NCBI RefSeq assembly: GCF_018131005.1
Contig: NZ_JAFCJK010000007.1
Span: 372,001-436,000 of the forward strand
DNA length: 64,000 nt
Origin: Bradyrhizobium lablabi
GTDB lineage: Bacteria; Pseudomonadota; Alphaproteobacteria; Rhizobiales; Xanthobacteraceae
Reading direction: 5' to 3'
Each line of letters begins with the position of its first letter. Position 1 is the stretch's first letter. This document shows, piece by piece, positions 1-7,716 of this stretch. The position numbers and the translations under genes were made by a program. The notes under the pieces are model-generated. The model had not been told where the DNA came from. It was given only the letters and a program-made list of their open reading frames with translations, and did no database searches.

Positions 1-408
1 CCAGCGGTGTCGCAACGCGAAATGCACACCCGCGCTGTCGAGTCGCCGCAACCAGGCGCGCAGCAAGGGCGACGCCTTGAAGGTCTTTGGAAACACCCGG
101 CCGCTGCTACCGACAAAAGTCGGCTGTCCGAGCGCCTCGCTCCAATCGCGCAAGGCCGTCGGCGGAAACGCCTCGATTGCAGCCTCGAGATGCGGCATCG
201 CCTCGCGATAGCGCGCGAGAAAACCGGGCAGCGGCTCGCTGTGGGTGAGATTGAGGCCGCCGCGCCCGGCCATCAGGAATTTGCGCCCGGCCGACGGCAT
301 CGCGTCGTGGACCGTGACCCGCGCCCCACCTTGCGCAAGGATCTCCGCGGCCATCAGCCCAGCGGGACCAGCGCCGACGACCACGACATGGTTTCGCTCT
401 TCAGACAT
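1..408 (-). CDS. TIGR03862-like FAD flavoprotein (partial, 3' end outside window)
   Basis: Only the N-terminal 136 residues are present; the gene runs off the left edge. The protein opens with a Rossmann FAD/NAD-binding strand (VVVVGAGPAGLMAAEILA), followed by GRKFLMAGRGGLNLTHSEP, a signature of the HI0933/BaiN-like flavoprotein family (TIGR03862 branch). These are predicted FAD-dependent oxidoreductases without a firmly assigned substrate. I chose the ATG at 408 (MSEERNHVV) because the glycine-rich strand follows directly. The in-frame extension upstream runs through a dispersed REP-like repeat and is not credible as protein. The family call is firm; the function is unknown. Confidence 0.82.
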   Translation of the reverse strand, partial: MSEERNHVVVVGAGPAGLMAAEILAQGGARVTVHDAMPSAGRKFLMAGRGGLNLTHSEPLPGFLARYREAMPHLEAAIEAFPPTALRDWSEALGQPTFVGSSGRVFPKTFKASPLLRAWLRRLDSAGVHFALRHRW

Positions 409-439
409 GCTGCGAGCAAGCCACTCGACGGCGCCAGAG

Positions 440-475
440 AGGTGGACGCCCGGGACAAACCCGGCCATGACGAAT
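440..475. repeat. REP-like palindromic element
   Basis: The gap between the flavoprotein and SDR genes holds GGTGGACGCCCGGGACAAAC followed by CCGGCCATGACG. This resembles the short 'TCATGGCCGGGCTTGTCCCGGCCATCC' element common between Bradyrhizobium genes. A related degenerate copy lies near 3321-3349. Family assignment is from memory. Confidence 0.6.
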
Positions 476-494
476 GGGGGTGAAAGGCACCGTC

Positions 495-1412
495 CTACAG
501 CTTCACGCCAGCCCGCGCCGCGGCGTGGCCGACATATTTCTGTGTCTGCTGGAACGCGCCTTCCAGCGCCTTCGCGGTCGACATGTCGCTGATCTCAGCG
601 AAATGCGCTGATATCGCGTCGGGCGTCCAATCGGATTGCGGAAGGTTGACGCCTTCGGTCTCCAGTATCTTGATGACGGCGAACGAGCCTGCACCGGCGC
701 CCATGATGGTGCGGGTCGGCGCGTCCTCGCTGAGCAGGAATTCCACCGCCGGCGTGATCGCTTCCGGTTTCATGAGCGCGAGCGCCTGCGGCGGAAGCAA
801 CTCTTCGGTCATCCTTGTCGCTGCCGTCGGCGAGACCGTGTTGATGCGTATGTTGTTCTTGCGGCCCTCCTCCGCGAGCACGTTCATCAGGCCGACCATG
901 CCGGTCTTGGCCGCGCCGTAATTGGCCTGGCCGAAATTTCCGAACAGGCCAGACGACGAGGTCGTCAGCACGATGCGCCCGTAGTTGCGCTCACGCATGC
1001 CGGCCCATACCGCCTTGCAGCAGTAGAAGGTGCCGGTGAGATGCACATCCAGCACCTTGGCCCAGTCGGCGATCTCCATCTTGGCGAATGACTTGTCGCG
1101 CAGGATACCGGCGTTAGCGCACAACAGATCGACGCTGCCCCACTCCCTGGTGGCACGCGCGACCATCGCGGTGACCTGCTCGAAATTGGAGACGTCGGCG
1201 CCATCGGCCATCGCCGTGCCGCCGGCTTTGCGGATTTCCTCGACCACCGCCTCGGCCGGCGACAGCGAGCTGCCGGTGCCGTCGCGCCCGCCGCCGAAAT
1301 CGTTCACCACGACTTTGGCGCCGCGGCTCGCGAGGCCCAGCGCATGCGCCCGTCCGAGACCATTGCCTGCGCCGGTGACGATGGCGACGCGTCCGTCAAA
1401 TCTGATTGTCAT
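495..1412 (-). CDS. SDR oxidoreductase, MFE-2-like (3R)-hydroxyacyl-CoA dehydrogenase type
   Basis: A 305-residue short-chain dehydrogenase. The cofactor loop TGAGNGLGRAHALGLASRGA is near residue 13, NAG near residue 100, and the active site is S-x12-YGAAK. The long stretch after the substrate loop (TRMTEELLPPQALALMKPEAI...) matches the dehydrogenase units of peroxisomal multifunctional enzyme 2, which oxidise (3R)-hydroxyacyl-CoA with NAD+. A MaoC hydratase, the usual partner activity, is encoded 2 kb away at 3351-3830 on the same strand. The role in (R)-specific beta-oxidation is inferred from family and neighbourhood; the substrate is unknown. Confidence 0.85.
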   Translation of the reverse strand: MTIRFDGRVAIVTGAGNGLGRAHALGLASRGAKVVVNDFGGGRDGTGSSLSPAEAVVEEIRKAGGTAMADGADVSNFEQVTAMVARATREWGSVDLLCANAGILRDKSFAKMEIADWAKVLDVHLTGTFYCCKAVWAGMRERNYGRIVLTTSSSGLFGNFGQANYGAAKTGMVGLMNVLAEEGRKNNIRINTVSPTAATRMTEELLPPQALALMKPEAITPAVEFLLSEDAPTRTIMGAGAGSFAVIKILETEGVNLPQSDWTPDAISAHFAEISDMSTAKALEGAFQQTQKYVGHAAARAGVKL

Positions 1413-1870
1413 GCCGTTAGTTCCTGTTCTTCCACCCTGCTCACTTGTGGGAACCTAAATGCGAAAATCCGTAAACAAAATCAATGATGGATCGCGAAAC
1501 CTTTCCCTTGCTGTCGTGGAGAGATTTATCGCTTCACCGGCCGCGCGATCTCGTGCCCTGCGCCATTATGGCGCAGCGGATGTCCGCTTTTCCTGCGCGC
1601 CGCACCGAACTTGTCTCAGCATCGACTTGACAAATGCGTGCTGGGAGACCTCAGGCCTCAGTTTTTAGCCAAGTGATATTCCGGGAATTGGAAGCGATCT
1701 TCATACGTGGCGTGCGTTGACGCAAGTCGACGAACGAGCGTCAAACACGTGCTGCCCGCAAATAGCAATTCCGCGACCGACACATTCTCTCGCCGACAGG
1801 CGACACGAGAATTGATCTCTTGCGGCCTCGAAAAGGAATGCTCTCTCAACCCCCAGAGGAAGGTACTGAA
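1413..1870. other. Divergent intergenic region, no convincing gene
   Basis: This 458-base gap separates the minus-strand SDR from the plus-strand secreted-protein operon, so it should hold promoters for both. A TTGACA hexamer lies near 1626 but no clear -10 box can be paired with it. The only long frame (1459-1668) lacks a ribosome binding site and recognisable sequence. I see no hairpin strong enough to name. Confidence 0.5.
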
Positions 1871-2482
1871 ATGACCAAAGCTTTTCTGATCAGCACTTCC
1901 ATCGCAGTTATTGCCAGCGCGTTCGTCTTCACCACCATTCCTGCGGCCAACGCCGCCTCGGGATGTTGGAAGAATGGCCGCTATCAAGAGGATTGCGGCG
2001 GCGGACAGACCCAGACCACGCCGTCCAAGCAGCGGCCTCAGACCCAGAGCAACAGCGACTACGGCGGCGGCACCGACAGCAGGCCTCGTCCGCGTCCCAA
2101 CTATCCTCACGATACGTACTATCCGGGTAATCCGCGTCCGGACTATTACCCACGGCCACGGCCAAGCCGCTATCCCGACGACAGCTATGGCAACAGCGGG
2201 CCGTATTATCCGCATCACCCGGAACGGCCGCGCTATCCGACCGACAGTTATGGTGGGCCATACTATCCGCAATACCCGGACCGGCCGCACCGTCCGATGT
2301 ACCCACGACCGGACTACCCGCAGGATGTGTCCTATCCGCGTCCCAACCACCCCGCGCCCTATCCGCGTCCCAGCCAGAGCGGCGGCACGTGGCAAACCGG
2401 GCAAACGGGAGGCACATGGGGCGGCTCCGACAAGCCTGCGTGGGGCCAACCGGGCAACGAAGGTTATGGAGGAAAGCAATGA
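1871..2482 (+). CDS. Secreted Pro/Tyr/Arg-rich low-complexity protein
   Basis: First gene of a three-gene coupled operon, 203 residues. A signal peptide covers about residues 1-29 (hydrophobic core then PAANA-AS). The mature part starts with a short Cys pair (SGCWKNGRYQEDC) and continues as a low-complexity chain of YP, RP and DSYGG-type segments, ending in a G/W/T/Q-rich tail. Such tails are typical of disordered envelope or matrix-associated proteins, but I recognise no domain. I chose the ATG at 1871, preceded by AGAGGAAGGT, over an upstream in-frame start because the signal peptide begins there. The stop overlaps the next start (ATGA), indicating translational coupling. Confidence 0.75.
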   Translation: MTKAFLISTSIAVIASAFVFTTIPAANAASGCWKNGRYQEDCGGGQTQTTPSKQRPQTQSNSDYGGGTDSRPRPRPNYPHDTYYPGNPRPDYYPRPRPSRYPDDSYGNSGPYYPHHPERPRYPTDSYGGPYYPQYPDRPHRPMYPRPDYPQDVSYPRPNHPAPYPRPSQSGGTWQTGQTGGTWGGSDKPAWGQPGNEGYGGKQ

Positions 2483-2874
2483 GCAGAATGCTCGCATACT
2501 CCATGGCGCTGGCCGCCCTGTTCGCGTTCGCGGGTGATGCTAACGCCAATTGCAGAAGGATCGGTCCGCTGGTGCAGCCGGGCTCGGGCCAAGAACCGCG
2601 CTGCATAACCACCAGCGATGGGGCCTATGAGCCGTACACTGATGGCCGCGACAAGAGCGCCAGCAGCGGGGCCTACCGGCGCTATGCCGAGCGCAGAAGG
2701 GCCTGGCGTGAAGGCGCAAACCACACCGAAGACATGGCGACGGGCGGGACGATGCACGGCAACATTCTCGTCTCGCCCTTCGTCCCCGGCAGCGTGCAGG
2801 ATCAAGCATGGCAGTCGGAACGCAAACGCAAAGGGTTGTGCGGCAACGACCGCTTGTGTTTAGGAGCAAGATGA
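2479..2874 (+). CDS. Small secreted protein, unknown function
   Basis: Second gene of the operon, 131 residues. A signal peptide is clear (MSRMLAYSMALAALFAFAGD, then ANA-NC). The mature protein is charged and polar with scattered cysteines: one at the mature N-terminus, one in PRCITT, and two near the C-terminus (GLCGNDRLC). The start overlaps the previous stop by four bases and the stop overlaps the next start by four bases, so all three proteins are probably made together. No family recognised. Even Cys content and export suggest periplasmic disulfides, which is inference. Confidence 0.72.
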   Translation: MSRMLAYSMALAALFAFAGDANANCRRIGPLVQPGSGQEPRCITTSDGAYEPYTDGRDKSASSGAYRRYAERRRAWREGANHTEDMATGGTMHGNILVSPFVPGSVQDQAWQSERKRKGLCGNDRLCLGAR

Positions 2875-3137
2875 TGCGCGCGGTATTAAGTGTGCTGATG
2901 TTGTTGTCGCTCGGCGGCATTTCCTATGCGCAGGACTGCCGGGAATTGCGCCAGGCCTGCATGATGAAGGACCAGCTTGGCGAGCGTGGGCAGGGCAACT
3001 GCCGACGCTACCGTGAAGCCTGCCAGCAACCGCAAGTCTCCTGCATGGAGCTGCGGGCACGCTGCATGTTCAAAGACGAACTCGGCGAACAGGGCCAGGG
3101 AAACTGCCGGCGATATCGCCAAATGTGTGGCGGCTAG
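2871..3137 (+). CDS. Secreted Cys-rich protein with tandem twin-Cx6C repeats
   Basis: Third gene of the operon, 88 residues. After a signal peptide (about residues 1-20, ending SYA-Q) the whole mature chain is two near-identical units. Each reads C-x6-C-x13-C-x6-C, with a shared core KDxLGExGQGNCRRYR, separated by six residues. The eight cysteines in symmetric spacing suggest two disulfide-pinned helical hairpins. The start is ATG 2871, with TAGGAG about six bases upstream, overlapping the previous stop. I do not recognise the family. Export and the repeat are directly visible; the fold is inference. Confidence 0.75.
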   Translation: MMRAVLSVLMLLSLGGISYAQDCRELRQACMMKDQLGERGQGNCRRYREACQQPQVSCMELRARCMFKDELGEQGQGNCRRYRQMCGG

Positions 3138-3142
3138 CTCCA

Positions 3143-3241
3143 GAGCATGATCCGGAAAAGTGTATTGCGGTTTTCCGAAAAGATCATGCTCAAACAAAGA
3201 GATGAGATCATGATGCGGTTCGACCTAATCGCATCATGATC
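3143..3241. repeat. Tandem dispersed palindromes (GAGCATGATCCGGAAAAG type)
   Basis: Two adjacent palindromes lie after the secreted-protein operon. The first has arms GAGCATGATC / GATCATGCTC (3143-3191), with further internal pairing CGGAAAA / TTTTCCG. The second has perfect 12-base arms GATCATGATGCG (3206-3217) and CGCATCATGATC (3230-3241). Both resemble repeats common in Bradyrhizobium intergenic regions and could also act as transcript 3' ends. Confidence 0.75.
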
Positions 3242-3264
3242 TGGTCCTGTTTCCGGACGCGTTT

Positions 3265-3296
3265 GAACTCGGGCCGAGGCGGGGCGGCCCGAGTTC
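3265..3296. terminator. GC-rich hairpin between convergent genes
   Basis: Perfect 11-base arms GAACTCGGGCC (3265-3275) and GGCCCGAGTTC (3286-3296) enclose a 10-base loop between the convergent secreted-protein operon and the MaoC gene. There is no T-tract, so it may be a bidirectional stabilising hairpin rather than a classic intrinsic terminator. Confidence 0.55.
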
Positions 3297-3350
3297 GACC
3301 GAGCGGGCCGCGCCGCCAATGTTGGATGCCGGTCAAGCCCGGCCACGAGG

Positions 3351-3830
3351 CTACTTGAAATAGATCAGGCCGAGCCAGTCGGCGACCAGTGCGGGCCTGT
3401 CCTCGCCCTCGATCTCGATCGTGACATTGGTGCGGGACTGCAATTCCTTCGGCTTGCGCAGCCTGGCTTCCGCCAGCACGAAACGGCCGCGGACGCGCTT
3501 GCCGGCGCGTACCGGCGAGATGAAACGCAGCTTGTCGAAGCCGTAATTGACCCCCATTGCCGCGCCCTCGACGAGCGGCATCACCTCGTAGGACATGATG
3601 CTCATCAGCGACATCGTGAGAAAGCCATGCGCGATCGTGGTGCCGAATTCGGTTTCCTTCTTCGCGCGCTCCGGATCGACATGGATGAACTGGTGATCCT
3701 CGATCACGTCGGCATAGGTGTCGATGCGGCCCTGATCGATCAGGTGCCACGAGGACACGCCGATCTCCTTGCCAACCATGCCCTGATACGTTTCCAGCGA
3801 CACCGGCGGCTTCTTCCAGACCTCGTTCAT
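3351..3830 (-). CDS. MaoC-family (R)-specific enoyl-CoA hydratase
   Basis: 159 residues, a single hot-dog domain. The hydratase-2 motif is complete: D-x-x-F-I-H-V-D near residue 45 and IAHGFLTMSL near residue 67, supplying the catalytic Asp and His. The family hydrates trans-2-enoyl-CoA to (R)-3-hydroxyacyl-CoA; some members also feed polyhydroxyalkanoate synthesis. It starts three bases after the stop of the acyl-CoA synthetase gene, so the two are co-transcribed and probably act on the same acyl chain: activation, then hydration. The exact substrate cannot be read from sequence. Confidence 0.87.
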   Translation of the reverse strand: MNEVWKKPPVSLETYQGMVGKEIGVSSWHLIDQGRIDTYADVIEDHQFIHVDPERAKKETEFGTTIAHGFLTMSLMSIMSYEVMPLVEGAAMGVNYGFDKLRFISPVRAGKRVRGRFVLAEARLRKPKELQSRTNVTIEIEGEDRPALVADWLGLIYFK

Positions 3831-3833
3831 CGA

Positions 3834-5567
3834 TCAAGTCTCCGATCCCGCCGCCCGCACCTTCTGCAGCTCCGGGAATTCCTCTTCGCGGAACTCTACC
3901 CCGCGCAGCGCATCGCTGCGATTATCCTCTTGTTCGAACCGGCGCAACTGCACGCGGCGGATTTTACCCGAGATCGTCTTCGGCAGTTCGGTGACGAGCT
4001 CGAGCTTGCGGATGCGCTTGAACGGCGCAAGCCGCGTGTGCAGGTGCTTGAAGATCGACAACGCGGTCGCCGGCGTGCGCTCGGCGCCGGCAATCAGCAG
4101 CACATAGGCCTTGGGAATCGCAAGCCTGATCGGATCGGGGCTCGGCACGACGGCGGCCTCGGCGACCGCCTCGTGCTCGAGCAGGATGCTCTCCAACTCG
4201 AACGGCGAGATGCGATAGTCGGACGATTTGAAGACGTCGTCGGTGCGGCCGACGAAGGTCAAATAGCCCTCGTCATCGGTGAACACGACATCGCCGCTGC
4301 GATAGATATCGCCATCGGCGCCGCCGAGCCTGCCGTCATCATTCTGATAGCCCTGCATCAGGCCGGCGGGCCTGTCGGCGCCGAGCAGTAGCGTCACCTC
4401 GCCCTCGCGTGCCGCATGTCCGTCATTGTCGGTAACCTGTACGCGATAGCCCGGCAACGGCCGGCCCATCGAGCCGACCTTCACCTTCTGCCCCGGCGAA
4501 TTGCCGGCGAGCGCCGCGGTCTCGGTCTGACCGTAACCGTCGCGGATGGTGAGGCCCCAGGCCGCCTTCACCTGGTCGATCACCTCCGGATTGAGCGGCT
4601 CGCCAGCACCGCAGACTTCGCGCAGAGAGACCTTGAAGCTCGCGAGCTGCTCCTGGATGAACAGACGCCACACCGTCGGCGGCGCGCACAGGGTGGTGAC
4701 GCCGCAGCGGGCGACGATAGCCAGCAATCCCTTGGCGTCGAAGCGCGGCTGGTTCACCACGAACACGGTGGCGCCGGCGTTCCACGGTGCGAAGAAGCAG
4801 CTCCACGCATGCTTGGCCCAGCCGGGCGAGGAAATGTTCAGATGGATGTCGCCCGGCTGCAGGCCGAGCCAGTACATGGTCGAGAGATGACCGACCGGAT
4901 AGCTGCGCTGGCTGTGCCGCACCAGCTTCGGTTTCGCCGTGGTGCCCGACGTGAAATAGAGCAGCATCGGATCGTCGGCGTTGGTCGGGCCATCGGGCGT
5001 GAAGGTCTCCGGCGCATTGGCCGCGGCCTCGAACGGCACCCAGCCATCCTGTGGCTGCGTCGCGCCGACGACGATGCGGAGAAGCTGGTCGCCCCCCAGT
5101 CCTGCGAACTTGCCGACCTGATCCTGTGTCGCAACCACCGCCTTCGCCCTGCCGCGATCGAGCCGGTCGCGTAGCTCGTCGGGGGTGAGCAGCGTGGTCG
5201 CGGGGATCACCACGACGCCGAGCTTGATCGCCGCCAGCATGGTCTCCCAGAGCGGGACCACATTGCCGAGCAGCAGCAAGAGGTGGTCGCCGCGCTTCAG
5301 CCCCTGCGCGCGCAGGGCGTTCGCCACCTGGTTGGAGCGGCGCGACAGCGCGGCGAAGGAGAGCTTTGTCTCGCGATCGCTTCCGGCATCGACGATCCAC
5401 AATGCCGGACGATCCCTGCTTTCAGCGTCGCGCGCCAGTTGCGCATCGAACCAGTCCAGCGCCCAGTTGAACGGCACCGGGTCAGGCCAGCGGAAATCTC
5501 GCACCGCGGCATCGTAATCCGTACGGTGCTTGAGCAGAAAGGCTCGCGCGTCCTGGAATGTGGTCAT
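3834..5567 (-). CDS. AMP-forming acyl-CoA synthetase (ACSM-like)
   Basis: 577 residues, ANL superfamily. The P-loop LLYFTSGTTAKPKLVRHSQ is near residue 204, GYGQTE near residue 346, the hinge YLTFVGRTDDVFKSSDYRIS near residue 435, and the adenylation Lys motif PKTISGKIRR near residue 530. The overall pattern is closest to medium-chain/benzoate (ACSM) synthetases rather than acetyl-CoA synthetase. It activates a carboxylic acid with ATP and CoA. It lies directly upstream of the MaoC hydratase in one operon and downstream of the valine-degradation block on the same strand, separated by a repeat. Confidence 0.9.
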   Translation of the reverse strand: MTTFQDARAFLLKHRTDYDAAVRDFRWPDPVPFNWALDWFDAQLARDAESRDRPALWIVDAGSDRETKLSFAALSRRSNQVANALRAQGLKRGDHLLLLLGNVVPLWETMLAAIKLGVVVIPATTLLTPDELRDRLDRGRAKAVVATQDQVGKFAGLGGDQLLRIVVGATQPQDGWVPFEAAANAPETFTPDGPTNADDPMLLYFTSGTTAKPKLVRHSQRSYPVGHLSTMYWLGLQPGDIHLNISSPGWAKHAWSCFFAPWNAGATVFVVNQPRFDAKGLLAIVARCGVTTLCAPPTVWRLFIQEQLASFKVSLREVCGAGEPLNPEVIDQVKAAWGLTIRDGYGQTETAALAGNSPGQKVKVGSMGRPLPGYRVQVTDNDGHAAREGEVTLLLGADRPAGLMQGYQNDDGRLGGADGDIYRSGDVVFTDDEGYLTFVGRTDDVFKSSDYRISPFELESILLEHEAVAEAAVVPSPDPIRLAIPKAYVLLIAGAERTPATALSIFKHLHTRLAPFKRIRKLELVTELPKTISGKIRRVQLRRFEQEDNRSDALRGVEFREEEFPELQKVRAAGSET

Positions 5568-5595
5568 CTACGGTGGTCTCGCGGCATTCACATCC

Positions 5596-5719
5596 GTCAT
5601 CCTGAGGAGCCGCGAAGCGGCGTCTCGAAGGATGGCCACAAACACCTTCTCTTCATCCTTCGAGGCTCGCTCCGCTCGCACCTCCAGCGACAACGGCGAA
5701 GTCGTTGCACAGGGATGAC
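5596..5719. repeat. Dispersed palindromic repeat (GTCATCCTGAGGAGC type)
   Basis: The gap between the acyl-CoA synthetase and mmsB genes begins with GTCATCCTGAGGAGCCGCGA, contains GTCTCGAAGGATGG and its complement CATCCTTCGAGGC, and ends in GGGATGAC. This is the classic layout of a repeat frequent in Bradyrhizobium and relatives. No coding potential is visible. Confidence 0.7.
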
Positions 5720-5724
5720 AACGA

Positions 5725-6612
5725 TCATTTCGGGGCCAGTCCCCTAACGTGCTGGATAATTCCGGAAAAGTCGACCCCACCGTGGCCGGAGGCGTCGAAC
5801 GCCTTGTACAGCTCCTGCGCGTGCTTGCCGAGCGGCGTCACCGCGCCGGCGGCCTTGGCCGCATCCTGCGCCAGCGTCAGGTCCTTCACCATAAGGTTCG
5901 AGGCGAAGCCGGGCTTGTAGCCGTTATTGGCGGGCGACGTCGGCACCGGACCGGGCACCGGGCAATAGGTCGTGAGCGACCAGCACTGCCCCGACGAGGT
6001 GGAGGCGACGTCGAACAGCGCCTGATGCGACAGGCCGAGCTTTTCAGCGAGCGCAAACGCCTCGCCGACCGCGATCATTGAAATGCCGAGGATCATGTTG
6101 TTGCAGATCTTGGCCGCCTGTCCTGCGCCGGCGCCGCCGCAATACACGATCTTCTTCCCCATGTTCTCCAGCACGGGACTTGCCACGGCAAAGGCCTTGT
6201 CCTCGCCGCCGCACATGAAGGTCAGCGTCGCGCCCTTGGCGCCGCCGGTGCCGCCCGACACCGGCGCATCGATTGAGGCCATACCGTGCTTCGCCGCGAG
6301 CGCATGCGCCTGTTTGGCGCTTTCGACATCGATGGTCGAGCAATCGATGATGAGCGTGCCCTTGCCCATCGCCGGGATCACCTCGTTCCACACACCGAGC
6401 ACATGCCTGCCGGCCGGCAGCATGGTGATGACGATTTCAGCTCCCTTCACCGCGGCGGCGCTGCCGTCGGCAATCGCGGCGCCATCGCTCTTGGCCTGAT
6501 CGCGAGAGGCCGCAACCAGATCGAACGCGGTGACCTTGTGGCCAGCCTTGACGAGGTTGGCCGCCATCGGCCCGCCCATATTGCCGAGCCCGATGAATGC
6601 GACGTTTGCCAT
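5725..6612 (-). CDS. mmsB: 3-hydroxyisobutyrate dehydrogenase
   Basis: 295 residues, 3-hydroxyacid dehydrogenase family. It has the N-terminal Rossmann signature FIGLGNMGGPMAANL, the substrate-site motif DAPVSGGTGGAKGATLTFM, and AAKICNNM carrying the catalytic Lys. It oxidises 3-hydroxyisobutyrate to methylmalonate semialdehyde with NAD+ in valine degradation. A strong GGAGGA sits six bases before the ATG. It follows the 3-hydroxyisobutyryl-CoA hydrolase gene by 24 bases, so substrate supply and use are in one transcript. Confidence 0.95.
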   Translation of the reverse strand: MANVAFIGLGNMGGPMAANLVKAGHKVTAFDLVAASRDQAKSDGAAIADGSAAAVKGAEIVITMLPAGRHVLGVWNEVIPAMGKGTLIIDCSTIDVESAKQAHALAAKHGMASIDAPVSGGTGGAKGATLTFMCGGEDKAFAVASPVLENMGKKIVYCGGAGAGQAAKICNNMILGISMIAVGEAFALAEKLGLSHQALFDVASTSSGQCWSLTTYCPVPGPVPTSPANNGYKPGFASNLMVKDLTLAQDAAKAAGAVTPLGKHAQELYKAFDASGHGGVDFSGIIQHVRGLAPK

Positions 6613-6636
6613 TGCTATTCCTCCGCGTGGAAGTTT

Positions 6637-7716
6637 CTATTTGCCGTCAGGGAATGTCAGCTCGTCGGCGCCGATCTCGGCGAAGTAAGGCGCGATCATC
6701 GCCGGCGTCACGTCCTCGATCCGTGGCGGCGACCATTTCGGATCGCGGTCCTTGTCGATCACGGCGGCGCGCACGCCCTCGCGGAAGTCGTCGCTCGCGA
6801 ACACCTGCAGCGCGGCACGATATTCGCGCACCAGGCATTGCTCGAGCGTCGCCGTGTTGCGCGCGAGCCGCAGCAGCTTCAGCGTTACCACCATCCCGCG
6901 CGGCGACTTTTCGCCGAGCGTCTTCAAGGTCGCCTGCGCAAGGTCGGAGCCATCGGCCTTCAGCGCGGCAATGATGTCTCCCATCCGGTCCTGCGCGAAC
7001 CAGCCGTCGATCCTGGCCCGCATCGCGGCCACTGGTCCCGACGTCTCGCCAGTCGCAAATCCAGCGATCAGCCCATCGATCTCGGCCGACGTTGTGCCCG
7101 GCCTCGCCTTCGTGAGAGCCTCGTGCAGCGCCGGCAACTTCGCCGTCGGCACCACGGCATCGGCAAATTTTGCGTAGATCGCATCGGGACCGTTCATGGT
7201 CTGGCCGGTCAGGCCAAAATAGGTGCCGATTTCGCCCGGCGACCGCGACAGCAGATACGTGCCGCCGACATCGGGGAAGAAGCCGAGGCCAACCTCGGGC
7301 ATTGCAAGCTTTGTCTTCTCCGTCACCACGCGATGGCGGCTGTGGGCCGACAGCCCGACGCCGCCGCCCATCACGATGCCGTCCATCAGGGCGACATAAG
7401 GCTTCGGGAATTTCTTGATCCTTGCGTTGAGGATGTACTCGTCGCGCCACAGGATCTTGCCGAGGTCACCGTGCACCTTCGAGCTTTCCCAGAGCGCGCG
7501 AATGTCGCCGCCGGCGCACAGCCCGCGCTCGCCCGCACCTTCGAGCACGATCAGCGCCACATCGGGATCGGCTTCGAATGCGTCGAGCGCCCTGTCGATG
7601 TCGTGGAACATCTCGAGGGTCACCGCATTGATCGCTTTCGGACGGTTCAGACGGATGATGCCGGCAAAGCCTTCCTTGCGCGCGATCAGATCGCCTTCGG
7701 TTTCAACTGACGTCAT
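6637..7716 (-). CDS. 3-hydroxyisobutyryl-CoA hydrolase (HIBCH-like)
   Basis: 359 residues, the length of HIBCH rather than ordinary enoyl-CoA hydratase (about 260). Crotonase-fold markers include GERGLCAGGDIRALWES (oxyanion hole) and MGGGVGLSAHSRHRVVTEKT, followed by AMPEVGLGFFPDVGGTYLL, a hydrolase-subgroup pattern. It releases free 3-hydroxyisobutyrate from its CoA ester. The start overlaps the stop of the isobutyryl-CoA dehydrogenase gene (ATGA), and mmsB follows. The neighbourhood makes the assignment strong. Confidence 0.92.
   Translation of the reverse strand: MTSVETEGDLIARKEGFAGIIRLNRPKAINAVTLEMFHDIDRALDAFEADPDVALIVLEGAGERGLCAGGDIRALWESSKVHGDLGKILWRDEYILNARIKKFPKPYVALMDGIVMGGGVGLSAHSRHRVVTEKTKLAMPEVGLGFFPDVGGTYLLSRSPGEIGTYFGLTGQTMNGPDAIYAKFADAVVPTAKLPALHEALTKARPGTTSAEIDGLIAGFATGETSGPVAAMRARIDGWFAQDRMGDIIAALKADGSDLAQATLKTLGEKSPRGMVVTLKLLRLARNTATLEQCLVREYRAALQVFASDDFREGVRAAVIDKDRDPKWSPPRIEDVTPAMIAPYFAEIGADELTFPDGK

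Noticed and set aside
1459..1668. 69-residue frame on the plus strand
   Set aside because: No ribosome binding site, no recognised sequence, and it occupies the divergent promoter region.
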